Positions 21,377-33,439 of a stretch of 64,000 nucleotides of DNA are shown piece by piece. The notes below the pieces were generated by a model. That model did no database searches. It was not told where the DNA came from and saw only the letters and a program-made list of their open reading frames with translations. The first letter of the stretch is position 1. Each line of letters begins with the position of its first letter. The translations under genes and the position numbers were made by a program. The DNA comes from Diphasiastrum complanatum (Eukaryota > Streptophyta > Lycopodiopsida > Lycopodiales > Lycopodiaceae), in NCBI GenBank assembly GCA_029204225.1, contig CM055092.1, forward strand, positions 44,260,309 to 44,324,308. Reading direction: 5' to 3'.

Positions 21377-22986
21377 TCATGCTTGAAGCACTTTTGAAAT
21401 GTTCCTCTCATAAAAAATGACATCTCTACCAACAGTCACCTTGTTAGTAGAAGGAATGTAAACCTTATAGGCTTTACTCACCTCACTATCCAACAAACAT
21501 AACTCTTGAAGATGGATCCTCCTTGGTCCTATCATCAAGAGTAATGTTGACATAGCATGTGCATCCAAAGGTTCTTAGAAAGTTGACACTCAGCCTCCTC
21601 TTGAATAGCATCTCAAAAGGTGTCCTTCCATCCAAAATATCACTCGGTCACCTATTGCACAAGAAATTGGCACACAACAAAGCTTGATCCCAAAATGGTT
21701 TGTCAAGATTAACACTTAACCTCATAGCTTTAGGACTTTCACATAAAGTCATATTCTTCCTTTCAGCCACTCCATTTTGTTGTGAGGAGGCTTGATGTTG
21801 TATACTCCCTCTTGATCCCATCCTCATCACAAAAAGCCTTAAACTTGGTAGATATGTACTCACCACCATCGTCACTCCTCAAGCACTTGATCTTTGTGAA
21901 AAATTGGTTCTCCCTTGCATTCTTGAACTTGATAAAGACATCATACACTTCATCCTTGATCTTTAGTAGATAGTTCCAACAAAATCTACTAAAATCATCA
22001 ATGAATGTTACATACATCTTAGCTCCACTATTTCTAATTGTAGTAAATCCATTAATATACGAATGTACAAGTTGAAAAGGCTTTGTAGATTTAGATATAG
22101 ATCTAGTATAGGGTTGTCTATGTGACTTAGACAAAGCACAAGACTCACAAACATGTTTGATGCCACTTAAAAAACTTGGAAGACCTCTCACAATCTTCTT
22201 CCTAGCCATTACCTCCAATGACTTGAAGTTGAGGTGTCCCATCCTTTTATGCCAAACCTCTTGTATTTGCTCCCTTGAAACACATCCAACTTGGTTAGCA
22301 ATAACACAAGCATCTAGTCTGAACAACTTCCCTTGTCTTTTACATTTTCCAATCAAGACATCCTTCCATTTGATCATACAAGCATCTCCATCAAACTCCA
22401 CCTTCAGACCTTTACTTAGCATTTGACTCACACTAGGCAAATTCTTGGTAATAGATGGAATAAACAATAGATCCTCCAAATGAACATTCCAATTTGTAGA
22501 GAGAGTAATAGGAATTGTGCCAATTCCTTTGATTGCACACTCACCATCATTGGCTGTGTAGATCACCCTCTTGTCATCTCCATATGCCAACAAAGAAGTG
22601 AAGTACTCTTTGTGAAAGGTCATGTGTGAACATGCTCCACTATCAATCCACCAAGGATCTAGATCTCCATCATTAGCAAGCATACATGAAGACATCACAA
22701 AAGTATCATCATTTGCATCTTGAACATCCAAACCATCCTCATCAAGAGTAATATTACCTTGCTTGTCTCCTTGATCTCTCTTCTTCTTGTAGTACTCACT
22801 TGCAAAATGTCCTTTGATGCCACAATAGAAGGACTTGAGCTTTGATCTATCCTTCTTTTTGCCACTTGAAGAAGCATCCACTTGATCTTGCCCTTTAGAC
22901 CACTTACTTTTGGTTTTGCCCTTTGTGAACTTACTTTTGAAGTGTCGATGTAGATCCACCTCTTGCTTGAAGCCTATATTCCTCAT
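21377..22986 (-). pseudogene. protease and integrase of element III
   Basis: The frame 21763-22986 contains a zinc knuckle with two lost cysteines (SFYCGIKGHFASEYYKK), the protease site DSGACSHM, and pre-integrase WHKRMGHLNF with CESC. In the integrase core the first catalytic Asp is Tyr (HSYINGF), while RSDDGGEY is kept. A frameshift follows, and NGVAERKN lies in the next frame (21648-21875). The integrase C-terminus at 21377-21568 is interrupted by stops. This element cannot be autonomous. Confidence 0.82.
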
Positions 22987-23538
22987 TGATCAAGATCTCT
23001 TGAAGATCCATCAAACTTGGCAAAGTCTTTTGAATAGCAATACTTTGAACAATATTAGCATGAGCATTCAACAAGCCATTAAGAATTACTTGAATAAGCT
23101 CTTCTTCCTTAATGCTTTCATCAATGCAAGCCAACTCATCATTCAATGCTTTCATTCCCAAAACAGAAGTACTTGGATTTCTTCATTCTTTTGTGAACAA
23201 GAAAAGATTTGCCTTCTTAGAGTCAACACTCTAGAAGTAGACTTGGATTCATAAAGCTTCTTCAATAAATTCCAAGCTTCCAAAGATGATGTGCACTTAC
23301 CAACTTCCTTGAGAAGCTCATTGGTGGCATTCATCTTTATCATGTGTAGAGCCTTCTTGGCCCTCTTGTCATACCTCACTTGATCTTGTTGTGTTGCTGG
23401 TCTCTCCTCCAAACCTACAACAATATCCAAAACATGATTCATCTCAAGAAGTGACTCCATCCTCACTTTCCACAATGAATAGTTACTTGAGGTAAGCCTA
23501 TCATTGGCTTTCAACATGACTCCAATTGAGATTGCCAT
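22931..23538 (-). pseudogene. Gag of element III
   Basis: Two overlapping frames (23152-23538 and 22931-23161) make up the copia Gag core: LTSSNYSLWKVRMESLLEMN, TSSLEAWNLLKKLYESKSTS, then ELACIDESIKEEELIQVILN. A frameshift sits near 23155. It matches the intact Gag at 25755-27133. Confidence 0.8.
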
Positions 23539-24137
23539 GTAGCAATGACCTGATCTTCTCTTTCAACATGTTTCAATGCACAAAGCACTCCTTTGAGCAA
23601 CAACAAATGTTTTCAAAAGAAATCACCAAGATTTGAAACTATCTCACAATTTCTCTTCTAGCACTTATACCAAGCAAATCAACACATAGAATCATGGAAT
23701 CTTGATCACCTATTATCTATCCTCAATCTAATGAATTTTGCCACTTCCTAAGATTGAAACACACTCAAATGAAGTCCATCAACCTCACTATCTAGAGATC
23801 CAGTCAAAATTAGGATTTTGACAAAATCACAAAAAAATTGACTATTTCAAATCTACATGCAAATGTTGAAAATCTGATATGCAATCTATTAGCCACCACT
23901 TAGGCTAATCCAATGATCCAAAATCGGCCAAATCCAATATGGGAAATGAAAAATCGGAATGATCAAGTTTATAAACCTATATAGGGTTTTGATCTACAAA
24001 AGATCCAATTTACAAAAGCAAAAAACTCGATTTTGGTGTAGAATCCTCTCTAGCATGCTCTAGACTTGATATGTTCACCAAATCATTGATAGATCTGATT
24101 TTCTCCTTCATAACCTGAAACACAAGCTCTAATGCCA

Positions 24138-24759
24138 TGTAAAGGATTTCAGATCATTATGATCCAATCCACTTAAATGATCTTTGGTTAGAAAGAGAAA
24201 TACATTATTAATCTCACCAATGTAGAAAAATCAGCATCTAGACACAAAATGAGATGCAAACACTAATAAAACTTGATCAAACTTATATGAAATGATAAAG
24301 TACTATTGCTATCCATACAAAACCAGCAAGCCACTATATTTCACACATGTGGATCCAAAAATAACATTTATGAATCATTCTACACATAGAATTGCAAGCA
24401 ATCACCAATATAGTGCACCAATGGATAGTAGAACCCAGGAGAACCATGTATAAGCATGAAATGAGATAGAGAAGAGAGAAGATCACTCTCTCCACGAGTA
24501 ACAGGTCCAAACCCTATTTGGCCACTTAGCTTTTCCTACAAAATGCAAACCCTACTATTTTTGGGTCTAGATTCTTCAAATTTGAATCTACTCAAACTCA
24601 CATTCTAACTTTCCCACACTTTCAATAAGTGTTTATTCAAATGAAATTTAGACTAATGAAATTTGAAAAGTCAATCTCTAAGTCTGAAACAAGTTTTGGC
24701 CTCAATATGCCAAATATGAAAATATTGACAAAATGATCAAATTAGTTGAATCTCTCACA
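24138..24759 (-). repeat. 5' LTR of element III
   Basis: The 622-base LTR has its inner end at TGTAAAGG next to the primer-binding site and its outer end at CTCTCACA. A related truncated LTR is at 27724-28175. Confidence 0.87.
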
Positions 24760-25744
24760 ATATTCTCTTCATATGTTTCGACTCTCGATAGACGCACATG
24801 TGTGGGCATTTGACGGATTACAAATTATATAGGCAACTCACAAATGGCTAACTTGCATAGTTTAGAGACCTTCGTGAGGATAAATATCTTGCAAACAATA
24901 ACTCATAATAGAGATTGGATAACTCTCAGCAGATGCACCAGAGTTACCGCATTTTCCATCGAGTGATTGGTCTTGTCGGAAGATCTCCAACGGGGAAAGG
25001 GCCCACACTTCCCTTAAATGAGTTACTAGGATAATGTTGCTTCCAATCTTGGTGGCCATCCTAATCGTGGTTGTGTCTAATACCAATTATGTCTATCGAT
25101 CCCCAACTTATGATTCTCAGAACAAGAAAAGCCTCCTTGGGTTGGCTAAGTGTGCCATAGTATCTCATAACGGGTAAACATGATGGGGCCCATGATGTTA
25201 GAGTGGATTGTAATAGTTTTGGGTGCCTCGATGGTTGAACGCAGAGTAACTCTTAAACTTAATCCATTACTTGTGAAAAAGCCAACTGTGATCTTGCGAT
25301 ATACTTTGGGAATTTGGCTTCTATACCTATGTGCCTCATTACATGGCTGGCCTCTTTGATACTCTTAGACTTATGAGAACTGGAATCGGCATAATCTTTG
25401 GCTCTGATTGTATATGGTCGAGAGAGTGGTTCACTGAGAGGTGTTGGTTTGTAAAGGCATCCTAGGATCAAAGCTCTAATGCAAGTCTGTCCATATCAAA
25501 GTCATTGTTTGGTTTTGAATGCATGTGATACATTTTCAAGAGCGACCCTCCTGAGTCATTCCCTCACAGGCAGGACATAAAATACTACAACATTCATCAG
25601 TTTCCTCTGTCTAATTTGGGCTTTAAGCAAAAACATTAATCTTTAAGAAGCGCCCAAGAAGCCTGGTAACAGGCAAGACAGATCTATAAACAAGATGCTA
25701 AGCAAAAGAACTAGTAAACAAATTCTACAGACAGAGAATCTGTC
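24760..25744. other. unassigned stretch
   Basis: Two short minus-strand frames (24862-25086, 25259-25471) have no motif I recognise. The stretch lies between two related copia elements and could be older target DNA. No terminal repeats or splice structure are evident. Confidence 0.35.
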
Positions 25745-25754
25745 TCCAAGAAGA

Positions 25755-27133
25755 CCTATCACAACCTTCTTTCTAGCCATTACCTCCAATGACTTGAAGC
25801 TGAGGTGTCCCATCCTTTTATGCCAAATCTCTTGAATAGGTACTTGCTCTCTTGCGACACATCCAAGTTGGTTAGCAATAACACAAGCATATAGTCTAAA
25901 CAACTTCCCTTGCCTTTTACCTTTTCCAATCAAGACATCCTTCCTTTTGATCATACAAGCATCTCCATCAAACTCAACTTTGAGGCCTTTACTTAGCATT
26001 TGATTCACACTAAGCAAATTCTTGCTAATAGATGGAATAGACAAGACATCCTCCAAATGAACATTCATATTTGTAGAAAGAGAAATAGGAATTGTGCCAA
26101 TCTCTTTAACTGCACACTCACCATCATTGGCTGTGTAGATCAACCTCTTGTCATCTCCATATGCCAACAAAGAAGTGAAGTACTCTTTGTGATAGGTTGT
26201 GTGTGAACTTGCTCCACTATCAATCCACCAAGGATCTAGATCTCCATCATTAGCAAGCATACATGAAGACATCACAAAAGCATCATTATTTGCATCTTGA
26301 ACATCCAAACCATCCTCATCAAGAGTAAGATTACCTTGCTTGTCTCCTTGATCTCTCTTCTTCTTGTAGCACTCACTTGCAAAGTGTCCTTTGATGCCAC
26401 AATAGAAGCTCTTGAGCTTTGATCTATCCTTCTTTTTGCCACTTGAAGAAGCATCCACTTGATCTTGCCCTTTAGACCACTTACTTTTGGTTTTGCCCTT
26501 GAATTTGCCCTTTGTGAACATAGCATCCTCTTGAAGTGTCAATGTAGATCCACCTCTTGCTTGAAGCCTATATTTTTCATTGATCAAGATCTCTTGAAGA
26601 TCCATCAAACTTGGCAAAGTCTTTTGAATAGAAATACTTTGAACAATGTTAGCGTGAGCATCCAACAATCCATTAAGAATAGCTTGAACAAGCTCTCCTT
26701 CCTTAATGTTCTCATCAATGCAAGCCAACTCATCATTCAATTCTTTCACTCTCAAAACAATAGTGTTAGGACTTTCTTCACTATTTTGCAAACAAGAAAA
26801 GATTTGCCATCTTAGAGTCAACACTCTAGAAGTAGACTTGGACTCATAAAGCTTCTCTAATGAATCCCAAGCCTCAATTGATGAAATACACTTACCAACT
26901 TCCTTGAGAAGCTCATTGGTAACATTCATCTTGATCACATGTAGAGCACTTTTGGCCCTCTTGTCATACCTCAATTGATCTTGTTGTGTTGCTGGTCTCT
27001 CCTCCAAACCTACAACAATATCTAGAACATCATTCATCTCAAAAAGTGATTTCATCCTCACCTTCCACAATGAATAGTTACTTGAGGTAAGCCTATTATT
27101 GACTTCCAACATGACTCCACTTGTTGTTGCCAT
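25755..27133 (-). CDS. Gag-protease-pre-integrase of the truncated element
   Basis: The open frame starts MATTSGVMLEVNNRLTSSNY at 27133. It covers the Gag core, a knuckle SFYCGIKGHFASECYKKK (first Cys is Ser), the protease site DSGASSHTTYH, LLSVNQMLSKGLKVEFDGDA and pre-integrase WHKRMGHLSFKSLEVMARKK. The frame then runs on to 25643 in unrelated sequence, so the C-terminal 37 or so residues are an artefact of truncation. The start was chosen by alignment with element III Gag. No frame break is seen within the retained part. Confidence 0.78.
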
Positions 27134-27723
27134 GTAAGAAATGTCCTGATCTTTTCTTTCAACCTGTTTCAATGCACAAAGCACTCTTTTGAACAACAAC
27201 AAATGTTTTCAAAAGAAATCACAAAGATTTGAAACTACTCAACAATTCTCTTCTAGCACTTATACCAAGCAAATTAACACATAGAATCATGAAATATTGA
27301 TCATATCCTCAATCTAATGACTCTTCCCACTTCCTAAGATTGAAAGACACTCAAATGAAGTCCAGCAACCTCACTATCTAGAGATCCAATCAAAATTAGG
27401 GTTTTGACAAAATCACAAAAATTTGATTATTCCAAATCTACATGCAAATGCCAAAAGTTCGATATGCAATCTATTAGCCATCACTTAGGCTGATCCAATG
27501 ATCCAAAAATTGGCCAAATCCAATATGTGAATTCAAAAATCAGAATTGATCAAGTTTATAATCCTTTATAGAGTTTTGTCTACAAAAGATCCAATGTACA
27601 AATGCAAGAAACTTGATTTTAGGGTAGAATCCTCTCTAGCATGCTCTAGCCTTGATATCTTCAACAAATCATTGATATATATGATTTCCTCCTTCATAAC
27701 CTAAAACACAAGCTCTGATAGCA

Positions 27724-28175
27724 TGTGAAGAATTTAGATCATTGATGATCCAAATCCATAAAGGATCTTTGGTTACAAAACAAGATACTCTGCCAATCTC
27801 ACCAATGTAGAAAAATCAGCATCTACTCACAAAATAGAATGCAAACTCTAATAGAACTTGATCAAACATGAATCAAATCATAAAGTATTATTTGTGTCCG
27901 TACAAAACTAGCAAGCTATTGTATTTCATGTGTGTGGATCCAAAAATAACAAATATAGATCATTCTACACATAGAATTGCAAGCAATCACAAGTATAGTG
28001 CACCAATGGATAGTAGAACCCAAGAGAACCATGTATAAGCATGAAATGAGATAGAGAAGAGAGAAGATATGTCTCTCCACAAATTATATCCTTTTATAAT
28101 AGGTCCAAACCCTATTTGGCCACTTGGCTTTCACTCCAAAATGTAAACCCTACTATTTTTGGGTCTAGATTCAAT
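27724..28175 (-). repeat. truncated 5' LTR of the element III relative
   Basis: This is alignable with 24138-24759 from its inner end (TGTGAAGAATTTAGATC). It breaks off after TTTTTGGGTCTAGATTCAA, where Ty3-like coding sequence begins on the other strand. Confidence 0.78.
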
Positions 28176-28652
28176 TTTAAACAATTATTAGAGGATAATC
28201 AGTATTATAAGAAAGAAATTAAGCAATTTTTGCAAAGGAAAAAAAAAGAAGCAAAGTTACCATTAGTCAATGTAGGACTAGTTAACTATGGTGATGAAGG
28301 TCAACCTGAGATTCAGGTAATAATTAATGGCTGCATTCTAGATAGTGTGCCCATAGATTCCGGATCTAGTGTAAATATAATGACTGAAGAAACAGCATAC
28401 AAGTTAGGCATTCACCATAGAATAACACCCACATTAAGACATTTAAGGTTAGCTGATGCAACTAGAAGATCATTGATAGGAGAATTGTCCCAAGTTATAA
28501 TCTACATTGGAGACCATAAATTCCTAATGGATTTTATTATATTAAGGACTACAAGAGAATCATCGTATAAAATATTATTAGGACGACGATGGCTCTACCA
28601 AGCCGACGTCATAATCCACTGGAAGAAGAAGGAGATTACCTTCAAAGATTAG
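28176..28652 (+). pseudogene. Ty3-type retropepsin domain 1
   Basis: The open frame (28116-28652, its first 20 codons belonging to the LTR) contains the aspartic protease signature VPIDSGSSVNIM with Asp at 28356-28358. The flap-like LADATRRSLIG follows, and the terminal block YKILLGRRWLYQADVIIHW matches the LLGR.WL motif of Ty3 proteases. It ends at TAG (28650-28652), and the same frame continues into a second protease domain. It is isolated: no RT or Gag knuckle is attached. It is rich in AT-type codons compared with the IDD gene. Confidence 0.75.
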
Positions 28653-29192
28653 ATGGAGACACCGATGGGAAAAAGTCATAAAAGAATTACGGTATCTTGG
28701 AAAAAGGATGAGTATGAAGGTGAGACACCTACATCATCCTCGAGCTATACTTCGGAGGATGAAGGAGCTCACTCCGTAAGGACTGAGAAAGGGGAGAGAT
28801 TTGTCACATTAAGTATACCTACATATAGCAATAAAGTAGAATATGTAGATAGAGGAGATTGTGGAGTCCCAAAGATTAGTGCTATGATAGGAGATCATAC
28901 TATAGATAGAATATCAATAGACTCAGGATCTAGTAGCAACTTAATAACGGAGACGATGGTTAAGAAATTAAGACTAGAAAAACAGATACAGCCTATTACT
29001 TACCATGAAATCAATTTAGCAGACGCATCCAAATGCATATCAGTAGGTGATCTAAAGGGCATTAGTGTAGTTATAGAGACAAAGACGTTCGTTATGAATT
29101 TCTTGGTCATAAACCCAGTAGATACACCACCATATTCAATATTATTTGGAAGACCATGGCTATATGTAAATAGCCCCTGCCACCTCATGTGA
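28653..29192 (+). pseudogene. Ty3-type retropepsin domain 2
   Basis: In the same frame as domain 1, this piece opens with a Lys/Ser/Glu-rich linker (EGETPTSSSSYTSEDEG). It then has ISIDSGSSSNLITETM with Asp at 28920-28922, INLADASKCISVGDLKG, and the closing PPYSILFGRPWLYVN. The domains are paralogous but clearly diverged from each other. Their active-site Asp codons are 188 codons apart. Homology ends at about 29170 and the last residues are unrelated. Confidence 0.75.
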
Positions 29193-30279
29193 GATCTTCT
29201 TTTACCTTTGGGCCAATGACGAACTTCCATTTTGAATACGAGACTCTCTTGAAACCACTACTAGTATCTTGTACTAATACTTCAAAATTTGTTTTGTACA
29301 GCTTAGAAGTCTAAACTAGGCTTTCATCACTCCCCATTCTTGGTTTTCTTTTTTATCAATCATGTGTCCTCCCAACTAATTTGCTCTAAGGAGTCCCGTC
29401 TTGATATATCATTGAACTGTATTTCTTTATTCGAGGAGTTGTTTTATTGCCAAAGGCACACTAGCACTCAAGTCTTGAAAGGGTACTCTCCTAAAGATAA
29501 TAAACCAAATGAATAGAAAGCACATAATCTCATCAACCTCTCAAATTCCTCGTGGGATATCATAGTAAATATCTTAGCTCTAAAACGTGGGAAAATGTTG
29601 AGAGAAGAATGAGCGAGACTCTAGGCGTGATAAGGGTTTTACTAAATGGAGTCATACAACAAATATTCAATTGATGTTCAGACCTCAATGTTAGTGAGAG
29701 AATTTAACCTCCTTAGATACACACAATGGACAGTTTCATGTTTATGATTATAGCAACATTGACAATTGGCTTTTTAAGGGCGCTAACAGAGCATGTAGAG
29801 TCACCTGTAAGTATGTCCACAAACCAACCACAGAAGCCAACAACACTATCTATTGCTTCAGTACTAAATGACATCTCCTCGACCTCGCAAGTGGAAGCAA
29901 AAATTCAAAAGGGTGCTCACAAAGCAAGGAAATGTCACCTATAAAAATGTTCCACAAAGCCACCACAGAAGCCAACAACACTATCTTTTGCTTCAATACT
30001 ACATGACATCTCCTCGACTTTTTCGCTAAGTACTTTCTTCTCATTATTCTTTGAACTTCCTACCGAGGTTATATTGATCCAGGATAAGTCTCTCTTAAAG
30101 GTTTAGCCTGTGTTGTTCCTTTTTACTCCTTTGCGTTTTAACTTTTTGTCAAACAGTTTCCGTGAGAAAAAAAGAGCTCAGAATTCTACTTTATGATCCC
30201 TTGTGTAGTTTTTTGACGTGTACTCATCCAAAAAACTAACAAACTTTGCACCCAGCGTAGAAGCAACGTCCTTATCCAA
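29193..30279. other. unassigned stretch with a direct repeat
   Basis: The only structure I see is an imperfect direct repeat, at about 29800-29887 and 29934-30018. Both copies contain CCACAGAAGCCAACAACACT and GACATCTCCTCGAC. There is no coding frame of note. Confidence 0.45.
29800..30018. repeat. direct repeat of about 85 bp, 134-bp period
   Basis: Two copies share GTCACCT, CCACAGAAGCCAACAACACT and GACATCTCCTCGAC, with a few substitutions. Confidence 0.75.
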
Positions 30280-30645
30280 CTAGACTACATTAGTCTGGTT
30301 GAAGCTTGTGTTTCCTTGCGTTGCCAGCTTCATTCTCAAATTTAATATATGGCTGCTTTTCCCGACACTCATGCCCACCTTCCGAATTTGCAGCATGGAC
30401 CGGATGGGGCCGAGAACGGGTCCCGAGGAACGAGCAGAGAACCGTCCGCCTTCTCCAGCACCCGCAGTCGGTGCAACGAAGCTGTGCAGACTACACTGGT
30501 CGATCAGCACAAATATTGTGTACAGAAGCAGTACTATTATTATAATTAGATTTGTTGATACGAAATTGGAGACTGGCATAGCTGCAGCAAATTGCAGTAT
30601 GAGAGAAGAAAATGACATAATGCCGCTCTGCTGAGACATGCGCAT
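30280..30645 (-). CDS. possible small membrane-anchored protein, unrecognised
   Basis: This 121-residue frame has a strongly hydrophobic stretch (LIIIIVLLLYTIFVLI, about residues 33-48) followed by a Gly/Ser/Arg-rich part (GAGEGGRFSARSSG). The stretch has more CpG and higher GC than its surroundings, unlike nearby decayed DNA. A 111-residue frame lies opposite it. There is no homologue I recognise, no splice evidence and no retroelement motif. It could be a first exon, a small secreted or membrane peptide gene, or chance. Confidence 0.25.
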   Translation of the reverse strand: MRMSQQSGIMSFSSLILQFAAAMPVSNFVSTNLIIIIVLLLYTIFVLIDQCSLHSFVAPTAGAGEGGRFSARSSGPVLGPIRSMLQIRKVGMSVGKSSHILNLRMKLATQGNTSFNQTNVV

Positions 30646-30659
30646 CGGTTCAGGAATCA

Positions 30660-30765
30660 GGACTCAGGACTCAGGACAGTGAGAGTCTGGACTTTGGGCC
30701 CCCCTCTTGGTCAGGACAGTGAGAGTATGGACTTTGGGGCCCCTTTTGGTCAGGACTAAGGACTC
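30660..30765. repeat. short tandem repeat of about 50 bp
   Basis: GTCAGGACAGTGAGAGT followed by TGGACTTTGGGGCCCC is present twice in tandem with small indels, plus shorter CAGGACTCAGGACT repeats. Confidence 0.65.
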
Positions 30766-30770
30766 ATGAA

Positions 30771-32483
30771 CCCCAAAAATTCACCATCATCTCCAGCCTC
30801 AATGCCAATACCTGTTCTGTAGAGGCATGGGGATACGTGCTATAGAGGGTAGGGACACCGTATGTGGGTCGAGTATATGGGGCGATCATACTCATACGGG
30901 GAACTACAATGTACAGGCCTATATTGTGGTTGCCGAATGGGGATTGAAATTTTGGTCCCCTATTATACATCACCATGTATTTCTACGCCTTTATGCAACC
31001 GTATGAATTGCACATAACTAAATGTAACATGTTCCATGTGTCCTTATGGGAATGGCCAATATACGTATTTTGGGACTTTATTGCAGCTATGCTTTTCCCT
31101 CACACCCTAAATATATTTTCAGCTCGTCACTTTAAAGGACAACATGACACCATGTTGTACTTATTAAAACTATTGGAAATAAAGTTGTAGTGAAGGATGA
31201 GAATAAATCACCAAGGACTTTACAAATTTTGAATCATGATTCATAAAGTTGTGCTAAGGGAGTCAAAGTTGTGCTAAGGGGGTAAGAGGTCTCACTAGTT
31301 TCGTGCATAAGTGAATAGTGGGAAGTACCAAAATAAAAAGTGGTAAGTACCAAAATCATGATACCTCTTTTTATTTGTGAAAAAGCCATTGACTAATATA
31401 GATACATCATTTGCTACTCATTTATAAAATGCACTGACAATTGACATGCAAAATAGGTCTACAAGCATGCAAGTTCATGGTATCTATGGCTCAAAAATTT
31501 ATAATGTCCTTGCTTAGAGCATGTAAAAACTATGTGCAATGTTATGAAATTATAAGAGATGCCACTAGCCAATTACTTTTTTTTAAGAGCATGTGGAGCT
31601 ATACCTCAATAATTCAAAGTGTTAGCCTCATCTAAAGTGAGTGCATACATTTTAAGAGTAGAATATATATGGCTTTTGTGAGGGTATTTAGTGCTATTAT
31701 TCATGACAATCAACAAGGTGATCCAAAAGATTGAGACTAGTAGCCTTGAAGTGCACATTGGAAACTTGTAATTAAAATTCTTGCAAATTTAGAAGAACAA
31801 AAAGAATGCATTCCTTAACTCAAACTCACCTAGAAAAGACATGTTATCTTTGAGAGGATCATCAAGATACCTTATGGTGACAAAGCTAATATGAGATGCA
31901 TAGTACCCTTAATAATAGGATATCAACACATGGCTCATTTGTGGAATTGCAATTAGGTATGACACTTGTTGAGGGACTAACAAGATTTTTCTACAAGACG
32001 AGTTTATGTAGGAAAATTCAATAAACATCTCTTGTGCAACAAAAAAGACCTTACCTTTCTATTATTCATTTCAAAAGGGGGTGCTCCTCTAACTCGTGGG
32101 ATTCCATCAACATACATGAACTTTGTTAATTGTTCTTTTCACCAATACAAAAACACTTATAGTGGTACTGTTGGAGTTCATCTTCCTTCACTCTATGATC
32201 CATCTAAGTAGCTGCAAGTTTTTATTTGCCACCACTCTCTTCTTCTTCCGTCAAATGTAGATGCAATTCTGCATAAAAACAAAGGTTTCTACACAGGCAA
32301 AAAAGTCGACACTGTAGATTTACTCACAGTTCGGCGACAGTTCAACTGCCTGTAGTTTTACATGAAGATTTGGCTCAGGCAGAAAATGCAAAAAGTGAGA
32401 AAGATCAAAGATACAACATTTTGGGCCTTCATGCAAAATTCGAAAAGTGTAAAGTTCCCAACACCTACATAAATACAATGTAT
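30771..32483. other. unassigned AT-rich DNA
   Basis: No frame longer than about 70 residues, no terminal repeats and no motifs are seen. Small local duplications occur (GTGCTAAGGG twice near 31250, AAGTACCAAAAT twice near 31330). Confidence 0.4.
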
Positions 32484-32956
32484 TGTTAGAAATCAAACTC
32501 AATCTAATTTATTTGTATAAGCTTCAAATGTGATGTAATTACTGCACAATTAATTAGATTTGTTGTATTCAGTTGTGATCAGCACGTGACCCATCATTGA
32601 CTTATCAGTCGGGCAATGGTCTCATAGACGGCTACTTGGATTAGCCGAGTAGCCACACGTAGGAAAAATTAGCTTGTACAGTGTTATTTACAGTACTTGC
32701 TATGCTCAGGGGCATGTCTCAAGTTTGTCGGTCGAATTTGGCCATATTAGCTATAGGCATGACCTTAGTTTAGTAGGTGGTATGCCAATTTTAGGACACC
32801 TATCTTTTCATGCAGTTTGTGAATACATATATGTACAGTTTTCTTTGTAATACAATTAACTTTTGTTGTGCCATCTTTGAGAGCTTGTGAGGTGAAGCTA
32901 TGGTGATTGTGTGATGTCATCTGTATACTACACTAGATCCTAATGGAATTTTAACA
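32484..32956 (+). repeat. solitary copia-type LTR
   Basis: The likely LTR starts TGTTAGAAATC and ends TTTTAACA, immediately before a tRNA-Met type primer-binding site. No matching second LTR is in the window. The start is chosen from the typical TGTTAGA terminus and is less certain than the end. Confidence 0.6.
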
Positions 32957-33340
32957 TGGTATCGGAGTGGCAGGGTGTTCTAGGTATGCACGATCTGGTG
33001 GAGCCATCGCCGACATCTTTCACCAAGAAAAATGACACTCAGAGTATCTCTAGAGAAAGGACACCGTACGGGGTGCAAGTGGTCTGGATGGTAGGAATCA
33101 GAAAAGTTCCTCCAATTAGAGCTTCAGAGAAGTGATCAGAATGATCATCGTAAGTGAAATCTTGGAAGAATTTTGAAAAAATTGTTCAATTTGGAGAATT
33201 GCTTCGGAAAGTGGCTATGAAGGAAAATTGGCCAGATATCTTTGAGTACTCCATCAATCGAGAAGCGGAGTGGATCAGAACGGGCTGCAAAGTAGTAATA
33301 ACTTAGAGTTGAGTGGATTTTGCAATCCATTTACAATGGT
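32957..33340 (+). other. primer-binding site and leader of a truncated copia element
   Basis: TGGTATCGGAGTGGC at 32957 is one base off the usual TGGTATCAGAG primer-binding site. The following leader has no frame, and the element breaks off before any Gag can be read. Confidence 0.55.
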
Positions 33341-33439
33341 GGGAGAAAGCTGCAATTCTGGGAATTAAACGCCAATATCAAAACATTCGTTCAATTCAGT
33401 TGGTTATTAGACAATGCATAGTCACCTTATTCAACCTTT

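Larger units (their letters stand above)
19000..24759 (-). mobile_element. full-length copia element III
   Basis: LTRs lie at 19000-19648 and 24138-24759, starting TGTGA on the minus strand (at 24759 and 19648). The primer-binding site at 24126-24137 is a diverged tRNA-Met type (TGGCATTAGAGC on the minus strand). Candidate target duplications are ATGTT (18995-18999) and ATATT (24760-24764), one mismatch. Coding runs from 23538 down to 19648 with many breaks. The left LTR is about 27 bases longer than the right one, from indels around its TACATCTTTTTATATCAGG region. Confidence 0.85.
25745..28175 (-). mobile_element. truncated relative of element III (5' LTR, Gag, protease)
   Basis: On the minus strand this holds a 5' LTR piece (27724-28175), a tRNA-Met type primer-binding site with one change (TGCTATCAGAGC), a leader and a Gag-protease frame. 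Homology stops at about 25755 inside the pre-integrase region and at about 28175 inside the LTR. Both ends are lost, and no 3' LTR is present. It is closely related to element III but has better preserved Gag. Confidence 0.82.

Noticed and set aside
30299-30634. Plus-strand frame of 111 residues opposite the minus-strand ORF
   Set aside because: No hydrophobic or other feature; most likely a shadow of the minus-strand frame or of local GC content.
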